Source: Myrica gale (taxonomy: Eukaryota > Streptophyta > Magnoliopsida > Fagales > Myricaceae). From it: a DNA stretch of 64,000 nucleotides. The notes under the pieces are model-generated. The model was not told the origin of the DNA. It ran no database searches and saw nothing but the letters and a program-made list of their open reading frames with translations. The DNA lies in the NCBI GenBank assembly GCA_963930655.1, contig OZ005615.1, positions 8,760,001-8,824,000 on the forward strand, read 5' to 3'. Below, piece by piece: positions 1 through 11,203 of this stretch; position 1 is the stretch's first letter, and the number at the start of each line of letters is the position of its first letter. Made by a program: the position numbers and the translations under genes.

Positions 1-252
1 TTTCGTTCTTTGAGCTTTTTCCCTCTCTGGACTTTCCTTTTCCAACAGTTGGTTCCATTTTCTGGTTCTTCATTGTTATTTGTTGCTTCGATTCGAAAAT
101 GCTCTACTTGTTTTTTTTTTTGGTTGTTTTGAGCTTGTTTTGTACGATAAGAAAACAAGACAAAAATCTGGAATCTTTGGGGAAAGAGCAAATATTTAGC
201 TTTTAAACATAATGTATAATCATAACATTTATAATCCGATCTTATTCTTCTT
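1..252. other. Flank 5' of the Copia insertion
   Basis: T-rich DNA without a convincing open frame. It may be the upstream part of a 5' UTR intron or promoter of the WVD2-like gene whose first coding exon is at 9086, split by the Copia element; the sequence does not prove this. Confidence 0.3.
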
Positions 253-558
253 GAACCTGTTAGAAAATTTTCTTAAGGTGACCTAATTGACATATGTAAA
301 TAATCTTTTAAAGTTTTAAAGATTATGGTGTTAGTTAAAATAAGATTATGGAATCTGTAGCAGATTCAAATTTAGAACTAATTGGATAAAGATTGCAATT
401 TGATTTTGAATTTGAATTGGAATTCAAATTGTAACCAATTAGATAAAGTTTGCTATTTGATTTTGAATTTGAATTTGCTATTTGATTTTGAATTTGAATT
501 ACCTTGATGGAAGGAACAAATTCAAATCTACAACAGATTGAGGGTCCCTGACCTAGCC

Positions 559-566
559 TATAAATA
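559..566 (+). promoter_or_regulatory. TATA box of the 5' LTR promoter
   Basis: TATAAATA in the middle of the LTR. It would place the RNA start near 590, leaving roughly 100 nt of leader before the ATG at 692. The same box recurs in the 3' LTR and could drive transcription towards the WVD2-like gene. Confidence 0.75.
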
Positions 567-691
567 AGAGGCCTGTGTATACCATCTAATGCATTCTCTG
601 TAAGGCATAGGCATAGGTTGGAAGAGCCTCACTAAAATACTTCATATTCATAAAGTTACTCTGCAGAGATTCTGTTCGAGTTCTGAGCAAG

Positions 692-701
692 ATGGCTGGA
701 G
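692..701 (+). CDS. Candidate first coding exon of gag-pol, inside the LTR
   Basis: ATG at 692 has A at -3 and GCT after it, the favoured plant start context, and is the first ATG after about position 602. Ten bases later comes GT at 702-703 in GGAG|GTAAAG, a good donor, leaving phase 1. An acceptor at 2769-2770 (pyrimidine-rich tract then TTGCAG) opens a frame whose first two bases complete the codon and run without a stop into gag. Inference only; no transcript evidence. In the 3' LTR the second codon has changed, but the donor is kept. Confidence 0.55.
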
Positions 702-772
702 GTAAAGATCCTGCTTTATTATTCCGCTGCATTCACAATCAAATTGATTGATTGTGATTTTACACTTACATG

Positions 773-786
773 TGGTATCGGAGCCA
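773..786 (+). other. Primer-binding site
   Basis: TGGTATCGGAGCCA lies two bases after the 5' LTR. It resembles the TGGTATCAGAGC sites complementary to the 3' end of initiator methionine tRNA used by most plant Copia elements, with one difference in the core. Confidence 0.85.
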
Positions 787-1220
787 TCCTTCAAGCTTCT
801 TGTTCAGTGAAGCGATCTACTGATTAAATTTAGATTGTCGCTTGAATCAAGAGCTAAAGGTTCTCTGTATCAGTGTTTTAAAAGAAATTTTTTTTCTTTC
901 TTTGACCGGATCTCTATTATGTTCGGTATAAGTTTTTTTTTTTTGTATTTTTTGGTGACAATGCAATTTTGCTAATGCCTGAAACCTTACACGGTGTGCT
1001 TTCAGTTACTGTTATATTGCATAACTTTGTTTATGAATTGGAAAAGGCACTACGTTGTTGTTGGTGCAAACAAAAGCATATTTTAAAAAAAAAAAAAACC
1101 GTATGATTTGGGTTTTGATTTTGCAAAATGTTCATAAAACATCTTCATGAAAACCAAGTTTTTTGATTCATTGGAATGGTAAAATACTGTGTTTTGGTTC
1201 TTGAACAAAGAAGATGAAGA

Positions 1221-1729
1221 GTCACCAGAGGAGGTGACCCTCCCTGCGGCAGCAGGTGGCCGGAGAGGAGCCTCCTCTCCCAGCCACGGGTTAGAAACCC
1301 GTGGCCTTCAAAGGCTGCCGGCGATGAGAGGCTCTCGGCCTTCTCGTCGCCGGCGAAGGCTGGTGCAGGCGGCGGCGTCCATTGGGACGCCAGGCAGTGC
1401 AGCGGCGTCCCCTAGGACGCCAGGCCGCTGCATGAGTTGCGGCGGCAGTTGCCGCCGCAAGTCTGCTACAAACACAGACCTTCGGGTCTGTGTTTAAGAT
1501 GACCGGGTCATTGACCCGGTAACCCGGGTAGGGTTACCTACCCGGATAAGTCAGGAGGTCAGCCCAAGGGCCTTGAGGCCTAAAATGCTTCTGACCAGAT
1601 GGGCTGGACTGACCATTGGGTCAGCCCAAGGCCCTTGAAGCCCAAAGCCCTGACCCGAATGGATCGGGTCAGGCGACCCGCGTGGGCGGGTTGCGGTATG
1701 GACCGCCGGTCCGGTCGGACCGGACCGGC
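1221..1729 (+). repeat. Array of at least 13 GC-rich hairpins in the retroelement leader
   Basis: A GC-rich island inside an AT-rich element, packed with different inverted repeats: 1221-1238; 1262-1280; 1283-1305; 1304-1360 (nested 1317-1324/1347-1354); 1374-1391; 1399-1431; 1437-1460; 1470-1495; 1502-1520; 1524-1545; 1557-1596 (nested GGCC-TTGA-GGCC); 1616-1629; 1649-1673; 1676-1691; 1705-1729. Most stems are perfect, 6-12 bp, with short loops. The stem at 1470-1495 is 11 bp with a TTCG loop (UUCG in RNA), and 1374-1391 and 1399-1431 share the arm GGCGTCC. The 102-codon frame through it at 1189-1497 looks like a chance product of the base composition. Confidence 0.85.
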
Positions 1730-1815
1730 AGATTATATTATTATTTTTTAAAATTTTTAATTTTAATTTTAATTTTAATTTTTTTTAAAAAAAAAAAAAA
1801 AAAAAACTTTTATGC

Positions 1816-2050
1816 TTTTATGCTTGCATTAATTTCTAGAATTATTTGTATGTTCAATGTTTCATTGATTAAATTCTAGAAATATTAGTTTATGCTTGCA
1901 TTAATTTCTAGAATTATTATGATGTTCAATGTTTAATTGATTAAATTCTAGAAATGTCAATTTACTTTTATGCTTGCATTAATTTCTAGAATTATTATGA
2001 TGTTCAATGTTTAATTGATTCCATTCTAGAAATATTAAATTTATGCTTGA
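1816..2050 (+). repeat. AT-rich tandem repeat, three copies of about 72-78 bp
   Basis: Copies begin at TGCTTGCATTAATTTCTAGA near 1821, 1893 and 1971, with a partial fourth at 2044. Each unit carries ATTTCTAGAAT and, about 30 bases on, its complement ATTCTAGAAAT, so each unit can itself form a hairpin. Just upstream (1740-1806) is a TTTTAA-rich run ending in a long A tract. Confidence 0.85.
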
Positions 2051-2770
2051 TTTATTATGTGAAAAATCTAATTATATAGATAGGTTGATCATGCATAAAA
2101 TGTATGATGCCTAGACCAAGCATGATTAAATGAACCTACTAAGGTTAGTGGGAATATGGGGTATGATCGAAGAATACAGGTCAGGGACAGTTCTGGCTAA
2201 GGCAAGTCTTGGTATTTAAAGGTCCTCAGACCTACCTCACTTACCTGGGAGCTCCCCTGCTTGTGTTTTAGAAAATACTATTGTCTCACTTTAAAGATTG
2301 GTTCATTTTTTTATTCTTGGATTAAGATTAGGCATCTATAAAGTTGACGGATATTGATGAAGTCGTAATTATCATAATGATTTTCGGAGAGCCACAGCAT
2401 CCCAATTTTATATTGATGATTACATCAAGATTAATATATGAACTTCATAAAGTGAAATTAATCTCCGTGTGGTAACTAAATTATAAAATTGATTACTTTC
2501 CCCGCAGGGAATTTTTTAATTTTGTGACTTAGTTAGATTAAAATAATAAATTTTGTATTAACAATAAAATTTTCTTAGGCTCACAGGTACGGAGAATTTT
2601 ATTCTTAATATTTAAAATTGTTAGATTTAATAATAAAGAGTAAATTCCATGCATATGCAACCTTTGCCCATAGGTAGGTTGAAATTTACTATTAAATTGA
2701 CATTGGTTGATTTAAATATGGTTACTTCATAGCAATTCAGTAGTTTTATGTTTCTTTGGTTATATTGCAG
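2051..2770 (+). other. Rest of the retroelement leader
   Basis: AT-rich DNA with no coding frame. It ends in a pyrimidine-rich stretch and TTGCAG at 2765-2770, a strong splice-acceptor candidate directly before the gag frame. Confidence 0.5.
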
Positions 2771-5700
2771 TTATTCCTTCTTCCCTAATTGATAGTTCGT
2801 TGCGTGTTCCAATGCTAAGTGGTGATAATTTTGCTGACTGGAAGCAAAGTTTGCTTTTCACTCTGGGGTGTATGGAATTAGATGAAGCGCTCCGTGTAGT
2901 GGAACCCACTATCACGGAATCAAGTACGCCACAGGAGATTTATTCTTATGAACGATGGGAGCGATCAAATCGTCTCAGTTTGATGTTCATTAAATCTCAC
3001 ATCATCAAGAGCATTAGGGGTTCTATCCCTGAAAGCATTAAAGCTAAGGATTTTTTAAAGTCCGTTGAAGAACAATTTGTTACTTCTGAAAAGGCATTAG
3101 CCAGCACCCTGATGAGAAAGCTGTCAAGCAAATCAATAAAGAGTTCAACTAGTGTGCGTGAGCACATAATGGAGATGAGAGACATTGCATCTCAATTAAA
3201 AACTCTGGAAGTTGAAATTTCTGACTCATTCTTGGTTCATCTAATTTTGAACTCTCTACCAAATGAGTATGGTCCCTTTAAAATATCATACAACACACAT
3301 AAGGAAAAATGGTCAGTGAATGATTTACTGACTATGTGTGTTCAAGAGGAAGAGAGGCTGAAACTCGAGAAACCTGAGAAACCTGAGAGTTCTCACTTTG
3401 TTTCTCGTGCTAAGGGGAAGACCAAGAAAGGCAAGGTTGTCCACAACTTCAAGAAGGAGAACAAGGTGCCAATTAAGATTAATGGCACTAAGGATACTTG
3501 TTTCTTCTGTAAGAAGAAAGGACACATGAAGAAGGATTGCCAAAAGTACCTAAAGTGGCTCGAGAAGAAAGGTATATTCCTCTCTCTTGTTTGTCATGAA
3601 TCTTTAGTTGTTGAAGCTCCTTGCAATACTTGGTGGATTGATTCTGGTTCTACAATCCACATTGTGAATACATTGCAGGGTTTTCTCACAACAAGGAAGC
3701 CGAAAAGAAGTGAACAACGAGTTTACTCTGGAAATAAATTGTTCTCAAGTGTGGAAGCGGTTGGGACTTACAGAATAATTTTGAAGACTGGATTTATTTT
3801 AGATCTTGAAGATGTATTTTTTATTCCAAACTTTTCAAAGAATTTAATTTCAATTTCAAAACTTGATGTATTGGGTTATGGTTTTTATTTTATAAATTCA
3901 GTTTTCAGTTTATTTCGAAATAATCAAGTTATTGGTGGTGGAATAAAAATTGATGGTCTTTACAAAATTGAATTAGATCCCAACTTTGAGAATAATTGTT
4001 TGTCAATACATACTATTGGCATAAAGAGAAGGCTTATAAATGAGAATTCCGGTTTGTTATGGCATAGGAGATTGAGACATATCTCCATTGAGCGAATCAA
4101 AAGGTTGGCAAATGACGGAGTCTTACAAACTCTTGATTTTACTGACCTTGGCACTTGTATAGACTGCATAAAGGGAAAGCAGACTAACAAGTCCACTAAA
4201 GGTGCCAGAAGGAGTTCAAAGATTCTAGAGATCATACACACTGATCTCTGTGGACCTTTTCCTACTCCATGTTTCAATGGTCAGAGATATTTTATCTCAT
4301 TCATTGATGACCATTCACGTTTCATGTATCTCTACCTTATTGATGAAAAGTCTGAGGCGTTGAATGCCTTTAAGACTTATAAGGCAGAAGTAGAGAATCA
4401 AAAGGAAACGAAAATCAAGATCGTAAGATCTGATAGAGATGGAGAATATTATGGAAGGTACACAGAAAAAGGACAAATGAGTGGTCCATTTGCGAAATTC
4501 TTTGAAGAGGAAGGCATTGTTGCTCAATACACAATGCCTGGTACACCACAACAAAATGGTGTAGCAGAAAGAAGGAATCGCACACTTATGGACATGGTAA
4601 GGAGTATGCTTAGTAATTCTAGTCTCCCTCAGTATCTATGGAGTGAAGCTTTAAAAACTGCTGTGTATATCTTAAATAGGGTTCCATCCAAGGCTGTCCC
4701 AAAGACACCTTTTGAGTTATGGAATGGGTGGAAACCTAGTTTAAATCACTTACACATATGGGGTTGTCCTGCTAAAGTGAGGATTTATGATCCGAATATA
4801 AAGAAATTAGATCCAAAGACAACCAGCGGATTTTTTATCGGCTATCCAGTAAACTCTAAAGGATTTAGATTTTATTGTCCTACACATAATACTAGGATTG
4901 TTGAATCAGGAAATGCTAAGTTTTTAGAGGATATTGAACCTAGTGCAAATTCCCAAAAGGTTGAATTTAAAGAAGCACAAGAGTTGTCTGAATCTTCTCC
5001 TTCTGGAGAAAGAATGTTTGTGTTTAGGAAAGATCAAATTGATTATCCTGAACCACAACCAGTTCAAGAAGAGCCAACTCATACAGAACAGGTTCAGACT
5101 GAGTCTACCCAACCTCTGCAAGATGTTGAGGAAGTAGAATTAAGACGGTCCTCTAGAATAAGGAAATCAACAATCCCTAGTGATTATGTTGTATACCTTC
5201 AAGAGTCTGACTTTGATGTTGGACCTAAAAGGGATCCAAATACGTTTTCACAGGCCATGAATGGAGATAACTCCATGTTGTGGTTTAATGCCATGAAGGA
5301 AGAGATGGAATCTATGGCAAAGAATCAAGTCTGGGATCTTGTTGACTTACCAAAGGGAGCTGTAGCCATAGGCTGCAAATGGGTTTACAAAACCAAAAGG
5401 GAAGCTTCCGGTAAAGTTGAACGATATAAAGCCAGACTTGTAGCCAAGGGTTTCACTCAAAAAAAAGGCATAGATTATCATGAAACCTTCTCTCCAGTAT
5501 CAAAGAAGGATTCGTTTAGGATAATCATGGCATTAGTAGCTCATTTTGACTTAGAGCTACAACAGATGGACGTGAAAACAGCCTTTCTAAATGGGGATCT
5601 TGAGGAGGAGGTGTATATGAGACAACCTGAGGGGTTTGGTGATAACAGTCAGAAGGCATGTAAATTAAAGAAATCTATATATGGACTAAAACAAGCCTCC

Positions 5701-6739
5701 CGTCAGTGGTATATTAAATTTCACAAAGTTATTACTTCATTCGGATTTTTGGAGAATCTTGTGGATCAATGTATATACCTTAAGGTCAGTGGGAGTAAAG
5801 TAATCTTTCTGGTCCTTTATGTAGACGATATTTTACTTGCAACAAATGATTTGGGTTTGCTATATGAAACTAAAAAGTTTCTGTCTAAACACTTTGAAAT
5901 GAAGGATTTGGGTGAAGCCTCTTATGTCATTGGCATAGAGATTCATAGAGATAGAAAACAGAAAATATTTCAACTGTCTCAGAAGGCCTACATTGAAAAA
6001 GTTTTAGAGAGATATGATATGAGCAAATGTGCTCCTAGTGTAGCACCCATCATTAAAGGGGATAAATTCTGTTTGGATCAATGTCCCAAAAGTGAATTGG
6101 AACAAGAACAAATGAAAGGTTTACCATATGCATCTGCAATCGGCAGTTTGATGTATGCTCAGGTCTGTACTAGACCTGATATTGCATTAGCAGTTGGTAT
6201 ACTGGGAAGATACCAAAGTAATCCTGGATTGGAGCATTGGAGAGCTGCAAAGAAGGTCATGCGGTACTTACAAGGAACCAAGAATTACAGTTTGACCTAC
6301 AGACATGTTGACCATTTAGAAGTGTCTGGGTATACAGATTCAGATTTTGCTGGATGTATAGATAGAACAGACTATAGTTGCTACCTCTACAATGGAAGCA
6401 GAGTTTATTGCGTGCTATGAAGCCACTACACAGGCATTGTGGTTAAGAAATTTTGTTAGTGGTCTCAAAATTATTGAGTCTGTTGAGAGACCAATTAAGA
6501 TCTTATGTGACAATTCTGCGGCAGTATTCTTTTCAAAGAATCATAAAAGTGGAAGCAGGAGTAAGCACATAGATATCAAGTATCTTAGTGTGAGAGAAAA
6601 CATCAAGAGACATGCTGTTTCTATAGAGCATATAAGTACTAAGTTGATGCTTGCTGATCCCATGACTAAAGGTTTACCGGTAAAACAGTTTAAAGGTCAT
6701 GTGGACCATATGGGGCTTGCAAATTCATTTTGTACTTAG
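2771..6739 (+). pseudogene. Copia gag-pol polyprotein, frame broken in RNase H
   Basis: One frame runs from 2771 (first internal ATG 2812) to a stop at 6418-6420; the C-terminal part of RNase H continues in the +1 frame to a stop at 6737-6739. Domains in order: gag with a CX2CX4HX4C zinc knuckle at 3499-3540; aspartic protease with DSG at 3640-3648; integrase with an HX4H...CX2C zinc region followed by the catalytic core; reverse transcriptase with YVDD at 5818-5829; RNase H from about 6330. At about 6362-6390 the conserved middle of RNase H is missing and the frame changes. The size of the gap suggests a deletion of around 70 bases (3n+2). Everything upstream is open, so the damage is recent or this copy moves with help. 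The polyprotein resembles the TNT1-like branch; I would not name the lineage more finely. Confidence 0.93.
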
Positions 6740-7076
6740 TTTCTCTCAAATTTTGAATTACAGACATGAAGTTATTGTAATAAAGATTTATTGCGCAAAT
6801 TCTTTATTATTTATTGTTATCTATGGAGATAAATAAAATAGGACCTGAATGACTTATAGGAAGTTCATTCATAAAGTTTTGATTCCCATAAAGTACTCAT
6901 ATAATGAGTATTGTGCTGGTAATACATGGAAGGGACGACCGATTATGTTACGGTTTTACCGCTATGATTCGTGTGTAGCATTCATTATGTGGGTGGGAGG
7001 ATTCCATAAACAGTTGGCCATACTAAAGAACTCCAGACACCATTAAGACATATGTCGTCAAGGTCAAGTGGGAGAA
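6740..7076 (+). other. 3' untranslated part of the Copia element with polypurine tract
   Basis: Non-coding. The polypurine tract AAGTGGGAGAA at 7066-7076 directly abuts the 3' LTR and would prime plus-strand synthesis. Confidence 0.8.
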
Positions 7077-7589
7077 TGTTAGAAAATTTCCTTAAGGTGA
7101 CCTAATTGACATATGTAAATAATCTTTTAAAGTTTTAAAGATTATGGTGTTAGTTAAAATAAGATTATGGAATCTGTAGCAGATTCAAATTTAGAACTAA
7201 TTGGATAAAGATTGCAATTTGATTTTGAATTTGAATTGGAATTCAAATTGTAACCAATTAGATAAAGTTTGCTATTTGATTTTGAATTTGAATTTGCTAT
7301 TTGATTTTGAATTTGAATTACCTTGATGGAAGGAACAAATTCAAATCTACAACAGATTGAGGGTCCCTGACCTAGCCTATAAATAAGAGGCCTGTGTATA
7401 CCATCTAATGCATTCTCTGTAAGGCATAGGCATAGGTTGGAAGAGCCTCACTAAAATACTTCATATTCATAAAGTTACTCTGCAGAGATTCTGTTCGAGT
7501 TCTGAGCAAGATGACTGGAGGTAAAGATCCTGCTTTATTATTCCGCTGCATTCACAATCAAATTGATTGATTGTGATTTTATTCTTACA
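7077..7589 (+). repeat. 3' LTR of the Copia element
   Basis: 513 bp, same as 258-770 except for four sites. Followed immediately by the GAACC duplication. Confidence 0.97.
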
Positions 7590-7594
7590 GAACC

Positions 7595-9085
7595 GTGTTT
7601 TACCTTGGAAAACTAATGTAAAGTCAGATTTCACCTAAGTTTTCGTCAAGTCAGAATTTGAAGAGAAGACATCTATATGTTGTTGTGTTCTGACAAGCAA
7701 GAAGACCCTCCACAACGACGCAAGATTTTCCGAGCGTGTTTTATGAGTTTAGTATTATACGTGCTTATCTAAAATACGTTCACGCTTTGCGTGTGCGTTT
7801 CGTAGCGATTTAGACTAAAGCGCAAATTAAAAACTGAAATATTTTGACATATGCTTGATTGGGTTGTTAAAAAAATCGATTATTTAGAGTTGCATTCAGA
7901 AGGTCACTTTGTGAAAGAATTCGATAATCATGGACATATTGGCTCGAGTAATTCATCAATATCCATTTTGCTTAGCTAGTGCTACTTCTCATTGGTATTG
8001 AAAATTATGACTTTTTTTTTTGTTGCCAAATGTTTGGAATCGATGCCTTTGAGTCTATATTGGACTTTGCGCTAAATTTGTTATGGATTGAGCACATCGT
8101 CAGACCTACCTTGATGAGCATTCTTTGTTTCGCTTCCTAGTTCTTGGAATCTTGTCTTGCAGATGGAAAAACCCTTGCTCTCTACCGCCATTTTCACGTC
8201 TAATTTAATGTTTGTTTCCTGTAGCTACAGACTGCAGTGTCTATGCTGCCTTTTGATAGGACTAATCCATTGCTTTATGTGGTGGATATGACTTCACATG
8301 AAAATCCTAATCTCCTATAATCACTTGCAAGTTGTCTGGTATGCATGCTTAATTTGTTTTGCTGTTACAATATTGATACAGAATTACTACCTAACCCCTT
8401 CCCATCAAATCCATTGACATATCATTCCCTATGAACACAGCTTTTTCTTTCATCCTCATTGGTAATTCCCATGTTTTCATTTCACCAGAAAGTTGTGATT
8501 CCTGTTAACTATGTTCTTGTGGCAAGAAGAATGTTCTGATCTCCACTTTCTATAATTAATGCTTTAAGCTGAGGCCAGAAGAAGAGATATTCTGTCACAA
8601 ATGCCTCCTTGAGCTGTGCACTAAACAAAACTCAATGATCAGTAGACTAATGTGATTGCTTTCTTTTCCTTTGGTTTAATATTTGATGTGCACCTTGTAT
8701 GTTCCTTGTATTCCGTGATTTCTCAATATGTCAAAAACCTCTTTATATAGGTCCTGGTGTATGTCTTTTGGAGGAAGTCTCTTTGAGATTAGTCTTTCCT
8801 CTTTTCTGGGTCCGTTAAAACTAATTTTCCTGATAGTATTCCAAAGAAACGGTATGGAATGTTTCATGGTAAATATGCTTCAGAGGCAATACTAATTGCT
8901 ATCTAACGTCGGCATGATTCTAGCTTTTGAACATGATTGCAATGGGTGACATGGTAACTTGGAAGTCAAAACAAAATTGGATCAGTAAGTAACGATTAGG
9001 AGTTTGTTTGTAGACATGTTTGTTAGCACTAAAATCCTGACCAAGTTATCGAGTGTGATACTTAAAGTTGCTTTATTGCAGAGAA
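7595..9085 (+). other. Leader/intron region upstream of the WVD2-like gene
   Basis: No convincing coding frame. It ends in a pyrimidine-rich acceptor (TTTATTGCAG, AG at 9080-9081) four bases before the ATG at 9086, so at least the 3' part is an intron in the 5' UTR. The 5' UTR exon itself could not be placed. Confidence 0.5.
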
Positions 9086-11203
9086 ATGGGGATTGAAGTT
9101 ACCGATATTTGTATGGACAAGGAGCCAGATTGTGTCATAATTTATTCAAATGGTGAAAGCGCTGCCAATCAGCATGATGATTCAGAGTCATATGAGCATA
9201 TCAATGAGGGTCCTGAAATCCAAAGTTCAGGAGAGAGCACTGAAGCAAAGGAATATGAAGTGAAGGAATGTACTACAGAAAATTCGGTTGAGGTACCTAA
9301 ACTCTGTCATGGTGAAAGATGTGAGGAAGAGCAGAGGGTTGTAAACTCAAATTTTAAAGCTGGTGTGCGTGAAGAAATGGTAAGATTGGAAACCCAGAAG
9401 AAAAAGGACAATGATAACTCACAAATTTATGTCAAGCAAGCATCTAGACCAGTTGCTGGAAATGGTCGAACAAAACACACTGTTCCACAGCCATTTGCCC
9501 TAGCAACGGAAAAGCGTGCCTCATGTGGAACTTCTCCTGCTGGTGTTCAACCGGATGCTGGCCCTCGTCTGAATAAGTCCTCTAATGCAAACAATGTGCG
9601 TCGTCCAAATACCACAAAGCCCAAACAGGTAACTACTGACTGATTCTGGATTGCAACCTCCAAGTTTTAAATAAGTAACAATTTCTTTTTGGTTCATTGT
9701 TGTGTTCATACAATCTAGGCTAAGAAGTTCTTGCTATATGATCTTGACACGTCTGTATGTTTCTGCAGCCAATATCAGCTATGGTGGCAAGGCAGCCCCT
9801 ACAACCTGACAACAAGAAGCATCCTGATGAAGAAGATTCTTGTTCTGTTGCTTCCTCGTATCCTCTTAACCCCTTCAGTCTGAATTTGCTTGCTTTACTT
9901 TGTAAATCTTTCTTACCTTTCTACTGTGTCCTGTCACCCTCAGTATTAAATTGATTGCATACCTTGACTATGCACAGAACTGCAGTATCTGTACGGGCCA
10001 AGGCAACCGTTGCATCAGCTCCAACGTTTAGATCCACTGAGCGTGCAGAGAAACGGAAGGAGGTAGTTCATTCATTGGAATTTACATGTGAAGTTGTTTT
10101 CATGTTGGATACTTACCAAGTATTGTGTATATGTGTCCTGTATGCAAAACCGCACACCCTTTTCATGTGCCTCCTTGTTAGTTTTATTCAAAATTGGAAG
10201 AGAAACAGCAAGCATTGGAGGCTGAAAAAACTCAGAGTGAAGCGAGGACAAAGGTAGGATATCTCAAGTATATTCGAGCCAAAATATTTTTCTTTTCTCT
10301 CGCTCCCTGCCTCCTGCATGATAGTCAATTTATAGAACATTAGCTTCCGTTGCTTCTTCTCAATCATTGCCCTCTATTAATGTCAAATGGCTGAGGCACA
10401 AAATTCTAGTATTACAAACTTTACCTTTGTCCTCATTCAACAATTTTGAAATTTCAAGGAAGAGAAAGAGGCAGCTATTAAACAACTGAGGAAGAGTTTA
10501 ATGTTCAAGGCGAACCCAATGCCAGGCTTCTATCATGAGGGACCTCCACCTAAGGCTGAACTTAAGAAGGTACTGCATAGACATTTCTCATTCTTATGCT
10601 TTCATACAGAAGTACAGAGTCTTGCCCAGAACAAATATTCCTTTTGCAATCTCGTAGATCTTTATTTGCTCAATTGTCTTTGCTCTTTTGTAGTAGTGTA
10701 CCCATGCTTTGTTATAATTTATTTCAAAATGAAAATCGTAGGATTTTTAGGTAGTTTTTAAACATCTCAGTTTCTTGCTGTTTGCAGATAGAAATGACTG
10801 AATTCTTAATGGTATACAAAAATAAGAAATTTTTTGATAGCTTCCTGGGTATACATTATTGCTTAATACTTGACTTTGTTGCTTCTATGTATGGTAGCTG
10901 CCACCAACTCGTGCAAAATCACCAAAGCTGGGACGAAGAAAGAGCAGTGGTGATGCGGTCAATTCATCTCAGCGACACAAGGTGAAAGGGGCTTCTGCTC
11001 AGAGAAATCGCCAGAGCCTTGGTATTTACAGAGAAGAGACCGCTACCAATGGTTCCACCATTATTAAGGATCAGAGCAAACTCCAGAATGGTAATGCCCT
11101 TTGCAAATTTAAAGATGAACCCAAAGAAGCGGACGAGACAAAGGAATCAATTGCGATCGAGGTAAATGCTAAGCTGAATATGATCGATGATGTCCATTCT
11201 TGA
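9086..11203 (+). CDS. WVD2-like protein (TPX2-domain microtubule binder)
   Basis: Six coding exons: 9086-9628, 9769-9857, 9978-10062, 10182-10253, 10459-10569, 10898-11203. They join in phase to 401 codons plus stop, and all introns are GT-AG. The start [23 protein letters not shown] is the family hallmark and lies just after the acceptor at 9081. The TPX2 C-terminal domain spans about residues 224-292: [20 protein letters not shown], then a charged helix and [12 protein letters not shown]. The tail is basic ([17 protein letters not shown]). Known WVD2/WDL proteins bind and bundle cortical microtubules and affect growth anisotropy; that role here is by homology. The acidic N-terminal third is predicted disordered. 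A possible extra donor at 11161 (GAG|GTAAATG) could give another C terminus. Length fits the longer WDL members. Confidence 0.9.

Larger units (their letters stand above)
258..770 (+). repeat. 5' LTR of the Copia element
   Basis: Matches 7077-7589 base for base apart from four sites (near the start, in the ATG-GCT triplet pair, and two just before the 3' end). It contains a TATA box at 559-566, a short tandem duplication rich in TTTGAATT around 420-510, and near its 3' end an ATG at 692 in strong plant context followed by a splice-donor-like GGAG|GTAAAG. Confidence 0.97.
253..7594 (+). mobile_element. Ty1/Copia LTR retrotransposon with target duplication
   Basis: Complete insertion. The LTRs are at 258-770 and 7077-7589, both 513 bp, beginning TGTT and ending ACA. 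Direct repeats of GAACC flank the element at 253-257 and 7590-7594, which is the 5-bp target duplication expected of an LTR element. The order protease, integrase, reverse transcriptase, RNase H marks it as Copia rather than Gypsy. I count four mismatches between the LTRs (about 0.8%), so the insertion is recent on an evolutionary scale. The leader between the 5' LTR and gag is about 2 kb, unusually long for Copia, and holds GC-rich hairpins and AT-rich tandem repeats. The coding frame is broken near 6362, so this copy probably cannot supply its own RNase H. It lies about 1.5 kb upstream of the WVD2-like gene on the same strand. Confidence 0.97.

Noticed and set aside
258..770. Hammerhead ribozyme in the LTR (retrozyme type)
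   Set aside because: The CTGATGA and GAAAC core motifs are not present in order.
1189..1497. 102-codon frame in the GC-rich part of the Copia leader
   Set aside because: Composition follows the hairpin array (R, G, S, A rich); no domain, and the inverted repeats explain the sequence better.
9521..9709. Minus-strand frame over the first WVD2-like exon
   Set aside because: Opposite-strand shadow of a well-supported exon.
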